From assembly GCA_030610225.1 (NCBI GenBank), contig JAUWSD010000063.1, positions 1 through 7,215 of the forward strand: a stretch of 7,215 nucleotides of DNA. The letters are read 5' to 3'. The notes under the pieces are model-generated. The model was not told the DNA's origin and ran no database searches. It worked only from the letters and a program-made list of their open reading frames with translations. The DNA comes from Chloroflexota bacterium. Its GTDB lineage: Bacteria; Chloroflexota; Anaerolineae; Anaerolineales; UBA11579. This document shows, piece by piece, positions 1 through 5,926 of this stretch. Position 1 is the first letter of the stretch, and every line of letters begins with the position of its first letter. The translations under genes and the position numbers were made by a program.

Positions 1-13
1 ATTGCCATTCTTT

Positions 14-54
14 AAAAGACCACATACCTGGAGGAGGATGTGGTCTTTTGTTTT
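14..54 (+). terminator. Strong intrinsic terminator, potentially bidirectional
   Basis: A perfect 12-bp inverted repeat, AAAAGACCACAT at 14-25 and ATGTGGTCTTTT at 38-49, encloses a 12-nt loop at 26-37. It is followed by TTTTGTTTTC, so the plus-strand transcript would end in a U-rich tract. The left arm begins with AAAA, so the minus-strand transcript would also end in U's and the element could work in both directions. It probably ends a transcript entering from left of the window and insulates the gene at 95. The structure is read directly from the sequence; its activity is inferred. Confidence 0.88.
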
Positions 55-79
55 CTTAGATGAAAAGCATGTATTGGTG

Positions 80-85
80 TAAAAT
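80..85 (+). promoter_or_regulatory. Possible -10 box for the gene at 95
   Basis: TAAAAT lies between the terminator and the first gene, matching TATAAT at five of six positions. No convincing -35 is seen 16-18 bp upstream. A start 6-8 bases downstream of this box would fall almost on the ATG at 95, giving a leaderless or nearly leaderless mRNA. That would fit the absence of a properly spaced Shine-Dalgarno sequence. A promoter is expected here because a strong terminator lies just upstream, but this exact box is tentative. Confidence 0.28.
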
Positions 86-94
86 TAGCGCATC

Positions 95-1183
95 ATGGAT
101 GAAACCAGTAATAAGCCTCCAACTAGAAGGGATAGGAAACCTGCTAAACAAAACAAAAGCAGGAATGTTTGGATCAAGCCAAAATACATCATACCGATAG
201 CCCTTCTCTTTATATTGCTAACAATTTTAATTTCTTCTTTTTCGGGTTTTTACACTGGAAATTATGAAAAAGAAAAAACGATTAGGGCAACAGTTAAAGC
301 CCAGTTGATAGATGAATATTTCCTGGCCTTGGATGAGATCGAAAACGGCTTTTATGAAAGAGCAATTAATCGCCTGAGTTATATCTATGACCAGGATGAA
401 ACTTTCACAATGGCATTTGACAAGTTGGTTGAAGTGAAAACGATCATGAATGCAACTTCTACCTCCACCCAGATCCCCCCCACACCAACAGCTACACCAA
501 CACGTGACACACAGGATCAGTCAGAATTATTCAATCGCGCTGTAACTCAGATCGATGATGGAGAATGGTCATTAGCTATTGATAATCTGGCCTACTTACG
601 ATTAATTGATCCTGATTATCGATCTGCAGATGTTGATGGCCTCATGTATGTATCCCTGCTTGCACGTGGTTCATATCGCATACTCTACCTTGGTCAGTTA
701 GAAACGGGTTTATATGATTTCACACTCGCTGAACAATTTGGCCCATTGGATCAATACTCTCTTTCATATCGTGAATGGGCAAGATATTACCTCCTGGGAA
801 ATGGTTTCTGGATCGCAGCCCCAGATCTTGCAGCGTACTATTATGGCCAAGTGGTCAATATGGCACCTAACCTGCGCGATTCCACAGGCATGACCTCTTT
901 CACACGTTATTGGCTGTCCTTGGTCCAGCATGCAGACAATATGGCCACGCAATCTGATTGGTGCGAAGCTAAAAATTATTACAATACAGCATTATTGGCA
1001 ATGAATGATGACAACATTCAGCCGACTTTTGTATATGTCGATGAACAATGTTTCTTTCTTACAGAAACTCCTGCCCCCACCAGCACGCCAACACCAACAA
1101 TCGATCCATTAATAACCCCGACTGAAACCCCGATCCCAACTGATGGCACTCCCCCGCCAATTACTGAAACTCCTACACCATAG
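95..1183 (+). CDS. Single-pass membrane protein with TPR-like repeats and Pro/Thr-rich segments, function unknown
   Basis: I do not recognise a named family for this 362-aa protein. Residues 1-30 are basic and hydrophilic. Residues about 31-53 form one hydrophobic helix, predicting an N-in signal anchor with the rest outside the cell. Residues about 72-114 and 144-187 look like two copies of a degenerate helical repeat, sharing a pattern of acidic residue, Gly, x, aromatic, x, x, Ala-Ile, x, x, Leu. They are separated by a Pro/Thr linker (about 119-137). A third TPR-like stretch with Asp-Trp-Cys and paired tyrosines lies at 277-305. Residues about 324-362 are a Thr/Pro-rich tail with no LPXTG motif. 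The only two cysteines, C290 and C319, are in the predicted external part. No good ribosome binding site precedes the ATG. An LCP-family gene follows after 14 bp, so the two are probably co-transcribed. A role in envelope scaffolding or glycopolymer handling is inference only. Confidence 0.85.
   Translation: MDETSNKPPTRRDRKPAKQNKSRNVWIKPKYIIPIALLFILLTILISSFSGFYTGNYEKEKTIRATVKAQLIDEYFLALDEIENGFYERAINRLSYIYDQDETFTMAFDKLVEVKTIMNATSTSTQIPPTPTATPTRDTQDQSELFNRAVTQIDDGEWSLAIDNLAYLRLIDPDYRSADVDGLMYVSLLARGSYRILYLGQLETGLYDFTLAEQFGPLDQYSLSYREWARYYLLGNGFWIAAPDLAAYYYGQVVNMAPNLRDSTGMTSFTRYWLSLVQHADNMATQSDWCEAKNYYNTALLAMNDDNIQPTFVYVDEQCFFLTETPAPTSTPTPTIDPLITPTETPIPTDGTPPPITETPTP
308..655 (+). repeat. Diverged internal protein repeat (two TPR-like units)
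   Basis: The segments encoding residues about 72-114 and 144-187 of the first gene appear to be diverged copies. One reads EIENGFYERAINRLSYI at its core and the other QIDDGEWSLAIDNLAYL. They align without gaps, with identical Gly, Ala-Ile, Asn/Asp, Leu and Tyr positions. The DNA copies have drifted too far to show as a nucleotide repeat. The unit resembles a TPR helix pair but may not score as canonical. Confidence 0.55.
1064..1180 (+). other. Thr/Pro-rich low-complexity C-terminal tail
   Basis: The last 39 or so codons of the first gene encode mostly Thr and Pro, with scattered Glu, Ser, Ile and Asp. The DNA carries imprecise CCAAC/CCCCA/ACTCC iterations. Such tails commonly act as extended wall-spanning spacers and can be O-glycosylated. 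Neither property can be proved from sequence alone. Confidence 0.7.
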
Positions 1184-1197
1184 AATAAAACCTAACT

Positions 1198-2589
1198 ATG
1201 AATAAATTTAAGCAATTCTTAGCTTCAAATAAACAATCACTGATCCTGATATTCATCCTGTTTATAATAGGGATATTCATTTCCTTTTACTCCTTCAAGC
1301 TGACAAATTCATTGGGAAGAGAGGGTATTTCTGCCCTGGTAGACCTTATCCCGTCAGATGCAACAAGTTTGCCATCTGATCTCACTCCCCAGCCAACACT
1401 TGATCTAAATCCAATTCTGCTCCCCACAGCTGTTCCCTGGGATGGAAATGAACGAGTTACGATTCTGCTCCTCGGGCTTGATTATCGTGACTGGGAAGCG
1501 GAGGAACCTGCATACAGATCTGACACCATGATCCTCGTTTCATTGGACCCGGTCACAATGGAAGTTGGCATACTTTCGATCCCCAGAGACCTATGGGTGA
1601 ATATCCCAGGCTTTGGCCCTGCAAAGATCAACACTGCATATTACAACGGTGATATATATAAGCTGCCTGGCGGTGGTCCCGGCCTGGCAATGAAAACCGT
1701 TGAAGAATTCTTTGGATTGCCAATTGACTATTATGTTCAGGTAGATTTTGCCACTTTTGTTAAATTCATTGATCTTATTTATGGCGTAAAAATGGATATC
1801 CCATTTCCAATTACAGTTGACCCAATTGGGCCAAAACCACCGGTAAATATCCCCGCTGGCACTCATGTGCTGGAAGGAGAACTTGCCCTAGCGTATGCTC
1901 GAGCAAGACATACTGAGGGTGGAGACTTTGCCAGAGCAGAGCGGCAGCAGCAGGTTATCATTGGCATCAGAGACAGATTGGTTCTCCCCGAGATCTTTTC
2001 AATGCTTATCGTAAATGCTCCTCAGATTTATTCCGAACTGTCGTCAGGTGTTAGCACCAATCTCTCATTAGATGATGCTATCAAGCTCGCATATCTAGCC
2101 ATCAAGGTTGAGTTAGAAAATATTAAAATGGGTATTATTGATGAATCATCAGTTTTATTTGGAGATTCTCCTGATGAGCTCGCAATCCTGATCCCCCTCA
2201 CGGATAAGATCCGTGCACTAAGAGATGAACTATTCCCATCTGGTGGTGCTGTAGCACCGCAGCTTGAAGGTACTCTTGTGGAAAATATGCAGACAGAAGC
2301 TGCAAATATGATCATTTATAACGGAACATCTGATTTTGATATTGAGGTTAGAACTAGCGAATACTTCAACACTTTAGGATCTCAAACTATATCCAGTAAT
2401 GCGACAGTTGAAAACCAATATCAAGGTTTGATCATCGATCACACCGGGAACCCATATACGATTGAGTGGCTTATTTCTTTAGCAGGTTTGGAGAACGCCC
2501 GAATCCTTGTCGAATATGATCCCGATGCAGCTTACGATCTTGAATTATATTTAGGTGCTGTCTGGTTGAATTCCAATCCCATCCCTTAA
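1198..2589 (+). CDS. LytR-CpsA-Psr (LCP) family glycopolymer transferase with LytR_C-like C-terminal domain
   Basis: LCP enzymes are membrane-anchored and transfer undecaprenyl-linked glycopolymers to peptidoglycan or other acceptors outside the cell. The 463-aa protein has one hydrophobic anchor at about 13-33 and a Pro/Thr/Ser linker at about 51-82. The LCP domain spans about 87-262. Family residues are visible in order: RSDT (R107, D109), SIPRD (R130, D131), KINTAYYNG (K143-G151) and the YARARH...GDFARAERQQQ block (R235, R237, D243, R246, R249). These are the arginines and aspartates that bind the pyrophosphate and metal in characterised members. Residues about 370-442, starting IIYNGTSDFDIEVRT, resemble the LytR_C domain. 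All key residues are present, so it should be active. The ATG lacks an obvious Shine-Dalgarno sequence and lies 14 bp after the preceding stop, consistent with one transcript. The polymer transferred and its acceptor cannot be read from the sequence. Confidence 0.93.
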   Translation: MNKFKQFLASNKQSLILIFILFIIGIFISFYSFKLTNSLGREGISALVDLIPSDATSLPSDLTPQPTLDLNPILLPTAVPWDGNERVTILLLGLDYRDWEAEEPAYRSDTMILVSLDPVTMEVGILSIPRDLWVNIPGFGPAKINTAYYNGDIYKLPGGGPGLAMKTVEEFFGLPIDYYVQVDFATFVKFIDLIYGVKMDIPFPITVDPIGPKPPVNIPAGTHVLEGELALAYARARHTEGGDFARAERQQQVIIGIRDRLVLPEIFSMLIVNAPQIYSELSSGVSTNLSLDDAIKLAYLAIKVELENIKMGIIDESSVLFGDSPDELAILIPLTDKIRALRDELFPSGGAVAPQLEGTLVENMQTEAANMIIYNGTSDFDIEVRTSEYFNTLGSQTISSNATVENQYQGLIIDHTGNPYTIEWLISLAGLENARILVEYDPDAAYDLELYLGAVWLNSNPIP

Positions 2590-3363
2590 CTAAACGATTA
2601 CTTCCAATATCTTTGGGTGCAAGCTCGGGTTTGCTGCTGTCACACTTATCGGCTGCTGTAGCACATCTTGATTCCCAAGCCTGTTCGTAACAACTGCCCC
2701 CGCTTCCCTGGCGATCAATGTGCCTGCTGCAATATCCCAGACCTCCAGCCTGATCTCCCAATACCCATCTGCCCGTCCAGCTGCGATGTAACATAGATCC
2801 AAGGCGGCAGAACCTAAACGCCTGATCCCTCTAACCTTCAATGCCATCCTGCTGAAATTATCAAGGTTATTATCGTAATTTTGGAATCTATCATAAGGAA
2901 AACCAGTTATCACCAGACTTTTTGCTAAATCAACAGTATCTGAAACCCGAATCTTCTCTCCATTCAGAAATGCCCCATTTTCTTTCTCTGCATAAAACAT
3001 TTCATCCTTGATCGGGTCATAGACAACCCCTAGAACAATCTCACCTTGATATAAATAAGCAATAGAGACACTGAAGATCGGGAGTTTATGTGCAAAATTC
3101 GTTGTCCCATCCAAAGGATCGATCATCCATACATGCTCAGCAAATGAAATGCTATTCTCACTTTCTTCAGCAATGATATTGTGCTCAGGATATTTCCTTT
3201 TGATCTCTGATAATATTAATTCTTCCGCTCTTTTATCGGTTTCCGTAACAAGATCGATCTCACTTTTCAGTGAGATCTCATTCGTGCTGTCAAAACCAGT
3301 TCTAATTACATCTCCGGCTTTTCTGGCAATCTCGATCAGGTCGTTGATGTTCGCATTGCTCAT
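2590..3363 (-). CDS. suhB: Inositol monophosphatase family phosphatase (SuhB-like)
   Basis: This 257-aa protein has the usual length for the family of Mg2+-dependent, lithium-sensitive sugar-phosphate phosphatases. Visible motifs are DLVTETD (37-43), the EES metal-binding glutamate (E66), the DPLDGT signature (D82, L84, D85) and WDIAAG (D210), which together supply the expected metal ligands. RRLGSAALDL (181-190) followed by AAGRADGYWE is typical of bacterial SuhB-type members. The probable substrate is myo-inositol-1-phosphate or a related sugar phosphate. Family members also include histidinol-phosphate, fructose-1,6-bisphosphate and nucleotide phosphatases, so specificity is open. The ATG lies 2 bp after the hutI stop. 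Its ribosome binding site (AGGA, 7-nt spacing) sits inside the end of hutI, so translation is probably coupled. Its stop codon abuts the LCP gene's stop on the other strand with no base between them. Confidence 0.93.
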   Translation of the reverse strand: MSNANINDLIEIARKAGDVIRTGFDSTNEISLKSEIDLVTETDKRAEELILSEIKRKYPEHNIIAEESENSISFAEHVWMIDPLDGTTNFAHKLPIFSVSIAYLYQGEIVLGVVYDPIKDEMFYAEKENGAFLNGEKIRVSDTVDLAKSLVITGFPYDRFQNYDNNLDNFSRMALKVRGIRRLGSAALDLCYIAAGRADGYWEIRLEVWDIAAGTLIAREAGAVVTNRLGNQDVLQQPISVTAANPSLHPKILEVIV

Positions 3364-3365
3364 AC

Positions 3366-4622
3366 TTAATTCCTATAGTTTATTATATTTCCATCCTTGA
3401 TCACGGTATCAACCAGATTAGTGCCATACCTGTAACCAAGCTGCTGGTAATTTGCTATTGAAAGGACCAGTAGGTCGGCTTTTTTACCGGGTTCTATTGA
3501 GCCAATTTCAGCATGTTTTCCAACAGCTTTTGCAGCATTGATAGTGTATGCAGCAATTGCCTGTGCCGGGGTCAGTTTCATATACCTGCAGGCGATCGCA
3601 ATAATCATCTGCGGATTCTCACCCCAGGTCGTTCCTGGATTCAAATCGCTGGCAATTGCCAGATAACCATCATTCCCGATTATTGATTTCGCTGGTGAAT
3701 ATTCTTTGTGAGCCAACCCAAACGGTGTTCCAGGCAATGAAACACCAACCAGATCACTCTTCGCCATTGCTTTGATGTCATTTTCAGAAGTCATTACAAT
3801 ATGGTCAGCAGAATAGGCCCCCAACTCAACAGCCATAGAAGCACCCCCCAGGTTATCAAATTCATCAACATGGATCTTCAAAGGAAACCCGAGTTCTTTT
3901 GCAGAACTCAATATCCTTTTTGATTGGTCTAATGAAAATGCCCCGGTTTCACAGAAAACATCTACAAATGGCAAACTGCGTCCCTTTGCGCTCTGATTCC
4001 ACCAATTGATCAATTCAGGAAGCATCGAATTACATATCAAATCGACATATCCATCAGGGTTATCCTCATACTCTTGAGGTACAGCATGGGCACCCAGGAA
4101 GGTTGGAACGAGATCCCAGGGCCCCTCTTCATCCAAATCCAATATGGACTGAAGTTGTTTCAATTCAGTTTCAAGATCAAGCCCGTATCCTGTTTTTACT
4201 TCTATGGTCGTAGCCCCATGCTTGAACATCGACATCAATCTTTCTTTCGATTGAGTTTTTAGTTCGTCCAAACTGGCATTCCGAGTCGCACTGACTGTTG
4301 ATAATATTCCCCCACCTTCTGCAAGGATCTCCAAATAGGTTTTCCCTGCCAACTTGGCTTCAAACTCATTTGCGCGGTCACCAACCCACACTGCATGTGT
4401 ATGCGGGTCCACAAATCCCGGCATTACAACTCGATTTTTTGCATCGAATCTTTCTTCATCTGGATAATTGTTTATAAGAGCTTCAGTACCACCCACTTTT
4501 TCTATAAGTCCATTACGAATAAGGACAGCACCATTCTCAATTACCCCCAATTCCCCCAATTTTGAACCTCTCTGCGGACCGCCTTCAAGTGTGATCAATT
4601 GTGATGCGGAATGGATCAGCAT
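3366..4622 (-). CDS. hutI: Imidazolonepropionase
   Basis: HutI is the third enzyme of histidine degradation and hydrolyses 4-imidazolone-5-propionate to N-formimino-L-glutamate in the cytoplasm. The 418-aa protein is full length for this metal-dependent amidohydrolase. Key features are PGFVDPHTHAVW with the metal-binding H74 and H76, GDRANEF (R83), GAHAVP (H179), KIHVDEF (H251 and catalytic E254), SADHI (H274) and SDLNPGT (metal-ligand D326). The spacing of H251, E254, H274 and D326 agrees with what I recall for the Bacillus subtilis enzyme (ligands at H249 and D324), shifted by two residues. The C-terminal EPGKKADLLVL is the usual amidohydrolase ending. The ATG has GAAAGGGA upstream with about 7-nt spacing. 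It is first in an operon with the phosphatase gene; hutH, hutU and hutG are not in the window. Confidence 0.96.
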   Translation of the reverse strand: MLIHSASQLITLEGGPQRGSKLGELGVIENGAVLIRNGLIEKVGGTEALINNYPDEERFDAKNRVVMPGFVDPHTHAVWVGDRANEFEAKLAGKTYLEILAEGGGILSTVSATRNASLDELKTQSKERLMSMFKHGATTIEVKTGYGLDLETELKQLQSILDLDEEGPWDLVPTFLGAHAVPQEYEDNPDGYVDLICNSMLPELINWWNQSAKGRSLPFVDVFCETGAFSLDQSKRILSSAKELGFPLKIHVDEFDNLGGASMAVELGAYSADHIVMTSENDIKAMAKSDLVGVSLPGTPFGLAHKEYSPAKSIIGNDGYLAIASDLNPGTTWGENPQMIIAIACRYMKLTPAQAIAAYTINAAKAVGKHAEIGSIEPGKKADLLVLSIANYQQLGYRYGTNLVDTVIKDGNIINYRN

Positions 4623-4627
4623 AAATA

Positions 4628-4636
4628 TTCCCTTTC
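4628..4636 (-). promoter_or_regulatory. Ribosome binding site of hutI
   Basis: On the minus strand this reads GAAAGGGAA, with the GGG 7 nt before the ATG at 4622. It is an imperfect Shine-Dalgarno match, but its spacing supports the chosen start, which also gives a normal HutI N-terminus. Confidence 0.6.
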
Positions 4637-4656
4637 AGATCTGATGATTAAAAATG

Positions 4657-4665
4657 ATTATAGCA
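4657..4665 (-). promoter_or_regulatory. Extended -10 promoter of the hutI-suhB operon
   Basis: The minus strand reads TGCTATAAT: a perfect TATAAT box (4662 down to 4657) preceded by the TGN extended -10 motif. No good -35 hexamer is found at 16-18 bp, as is common for extended -10 promoters. The predicted start near 4650 would give a leader of roughly 25-30 nt that includes the ribosome binding site. It faces away from the promoter proposed for the Roadblock gene in the same 150-bp gap. Confidence 0.6.
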
Positions 4666-4692
4666 TGTCGAGCAAATCGAATTCCCCCGAAC

Positions 4693-4721
4693 TTGACACT
4701 AAGATTTCGCTATGCAAATTT
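4693..4721 (+). promoter_or_regulatory. Candidate promoter of the Roadblock/LC7 gene
   Basis: A perfect TTGACA -35 hexamer lies at 4693-4698. At 17-bp spacing the -10 position (4716-4721) reads AAATTT, a poor match, though preceded by TGC as in extended -10 promoters. An 8-bp palindrome, CAAATTTG (4715-4722), covers this position. A start near 4728 would leave a leader of about 45 nt. The -35 is convincing by sequence, the -10 is not. Confidence 0.4.
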
Positions 4722-4761
4722 GAAAATAGATTTAAAATCAGATAGAAATAGAACTACGATT

Positions 4762-4767
4762 GGAGAG
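4762..4767 (+). promoter_or_regulatory. Ribosome binding site fixing the TTG start at 4773
   Basis: GGAGAG lies 5 nt upstream of TTG at 4773. The next in-frame candidate, ATG at 4797, has no comparable sequence at a suitable distance, so this site decides for the non-ATG start. Confidence 0.7.
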
Positions 4768-4772
4768 TCATT

Positions 4773-5144
4773 TTGGCTGGTTCCAAAAATCAAAAAATGG
4801 TTGACAGGTTGAGGGAGATGCATATGTCTTCACCTGATATTGAAGGTTCAGCAATAGTGAGCATGGATGGATTGTCTATTGCTGCTGCACTGCATGAAGA
4901 GATCGAAGAAGATCGCGTATCTGCGATGTCTGCTGCTATGCTTTCTCTTGGTGACAGAATTGCCAGTGAACTTGGACGCGGAGAATTGAACCAGGTTTAT
5001 ATTCGGGGTAAACATGGCTATGTGGTCTTGATGTCTATAGGTAATGAAGCTGTCCTGACAGTGATGGCCAGTATAAGGGGAAAACTTGGGCTGATCCTGC
5101 TGGAGATGAGAAGAGCTTGTCAAGATCTAAGAGATATAATCTAA
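4773..5144 (+). CDS. Roadblock/LC7 domain protein
   Basis: The 123-aa protein is essentially one Roadblock/LC7 domain, the small alpha/beta fold of MglB and dynein light chain LC7. Such proteins usually dimerise and regulate or scaffold small Ras-like GTPases. Family features are IEGSAIVSMDGL (24-35), the following IAAAL strand, the helix DRVSAMSAAMLSLGDRIASELGRG (48-71), the strands LNQVYIRG and GYVVLMSIG, and the closing helix LGLILLEMRRACQDL (105-119). There is no signal or membrane segment, so it is cytoplasmic. A TTG start with a good ribosome binding site is preferred; starting at ATG 4797 would remove eight residues and leave the domain intact. No MglA-type GTPase gene lies in the window, so its partner is unknown. 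It heads a plus-strand group with a glycosyltransferase, but a functional tie to that gene is not shown. Confidence 0.9.
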   Translation: MAGSKNQKMVDRLREMHMSSPDIEGSAIVSMDGLSIAAALHEEIEEDRVSAMSAAMLSLGDRIASELGRGELNQVYIRGKHGYVVLMSIGNEAVLTVMASIRGKLGLILLEMRRACQDLRDII

Positions 5145-5172
5145 AATCAAGCAGCATTAATACAATCCAAGA

Positions 5173-5178
5173 TATAAT
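5173..5178 (+). promoter_or_regulatory. Possible internal -10 box before the glycosyltransferase gene
   Basis: A perfect TATAAT lies in the AT-rich 59-bp gap before the TTG start at 5204, and would give a leader of about 20 nt containing the ribosome binding site. A second TATAAT is at 5135-5140. Neither has a good -35 at 16-18 bp, and AT-rich DNA yields such matches by chance. Confidence 0.3.
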
Positions 5179-5191
5179 TCAAAAAATATTT

Positions 5192-5198
5192 AAGGAAA
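5192..5198 (+). promoter_or_regulatory. Ribosome binding site fixing the TTG start at 5204
   Basis: AAGGAAA sits with its GGA 7 nt before TTG at 5204. This is the only in-frame start candidate that lies immediately ahead of the conserved first strand of the glycosyltransferase fold. Confidence 0.65.
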
Positions 5199-5203
5199 TC
5201 ATT

Positions 5204-5926
5204 TTGAAAATTACTATCGTTTTACCGACCTATAATGAATCAGAAAATCTTCCTATCCTCTTTGAAGCCATCTTTGCTAATCATATTCCCGATTTGAGCT
5301 TATTAATTGTTGATGATAACAGCCCCGATGGAACTGGCAAGCTTGCTGAAGAGCTGGCAGATAAATACCCCGGTAAAGTTTCTGTTCTCCACCGTAAAGG
5401 GAAAGCGGGGCTTGGATCAGCTTATTTGTACGGATTTGGTGAAGCGATCAAAGCTGGTGCAGATGTGATCGGCCAGATGGATAGCGATCTCTCACACCCA
5501 CCTGAAAAACTCCCAGCAATGATAGATAAACTTCAAGGCTGTGATATAGCAGTCGGATCGAGATATATACCCGGCGGCTCCGTTGATAAGGACTGGCCCT
5601 TATGGCGAAAAGCTTTATCCAGATGGGGCAATTTCTACGCTAAAACAATTCTCTCCCTCCCCCTCAAAGATACTACCGGTGGTTTTCGCATGTGGAAAAG
5701 AGAAGCTCTTGAAAAGATGCCCTTGGATCGTATCCGTTCCAATGGGTATATTTTCATGGTTGAGATGGCACATGTCGCCAATCAAATCGGGCTCAAATTT
5801 GGAGAGGTCCCGATCTATTTCGCAGACCGTCAGTTGGGAAACTCAAAGATGAACTTCAAAATCCAGCTTGAAGCAGCCTTCCGATTATGGCAGGTGAAGT
5901 TCGCATACAGAGATCTGGAAAAATGA
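5204..5926 (+). CDS. Family 2 glycosyltransferase, polyprenol-phosphate mannose synthase (DPM1/Ppm1) type
   Basis: Enzymes of this GT2 subgroup transfer a sugar, usually mannose from GDP-mannose, to a polyprenyl phosphate on the cytoplasmic face of the membrane. With the TTG start the protein has 240 aa, close to single-domain DPM1. Motifs are LPTYNE (7-12), VDDNSPDGTG (36-45), the metal-binding DSD (93-95, followed by LSHPP), GSRY (118-121), DTTGGFRMW (156-164) and NGYIF (180-184). There is no C-terminal GtrA-like membrane domain, so it is probably peripheral to the membrane. An ATG at 5117 is in frame but would overlap the Roadblock gene and add 29 non-conserved residues ahead of the first strand. 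The stop overlaps the methyltransferase start as ATGA. Donor sugar and lipid are family inferences; glucose or another sugar is possible. Confidence 0.92.
   Translation: MKITIVLPTYNESENLPILFEAIFANHIPDLSLLIVDDNSPDGTGKLAEELADKYPGKVSVLHRKGKAGLGSAYLYGFGEAIKAGADVIGQMDSDLSHPPEKLPAMIDKLQGCDIAVGSRYIPGGSVDKDWPLWRKALSRWGNFYAKTILSLPLKDTTGGFRMWKREALEKMPLDRIRSNGYIFMVEMAHVANQIGLKFGEVPIYFADRQLGNSKMNFKIQLEAAFRLWQVKFAYRDLEK

Noticed and set aside
1064..1180. Thr/Pro tail as an LPXTG-type sorting signal
   Set aside because: There is no LPXTG-like motif, no second hydrophobic segment and no basic end, so it is a spacer or tail, not a sortase substrate.
2471..2794. Minus-strand open frame of 107 codons across the convergent junction
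   Set aside because: It overlaps the 3' ends of two well-supported genes, and its composition (many Trp, Cys, Arg and Ser) shows no domain or plausible protein pattern. It is a frame shadow.
4848..5123. Minus-strand open frame opposite the Roadblock gene
   Set aside because: His-, Gln- and Ser-rich sequence with no domain pattern; it mirrors a conserved coding frame.
5117..5140. TTGTCA at 5117-5122 with TATAAT at 5135-5140 as a full promoter
   Set aside because: The spacer is only 12 bp, too short for a normal sigma-70 type promoter.
5117..5203. ATG at 5117 as the glycosyltransferase start
   Set aside because: It would overlap the Roadblock gene by 28 bp and add 29 residues ahead of the fold's first strand. 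TTG at 5204 has a well-placed ribosome binding site and gives the normal family N-terminus.
5887..5922. ATG at 5887 as the methyltransferase start
   Set aside because: It adds 12 residues encoded inside the glycosyltransferase gene. The ATGA overlap at 5923 is the more usual arrangement.
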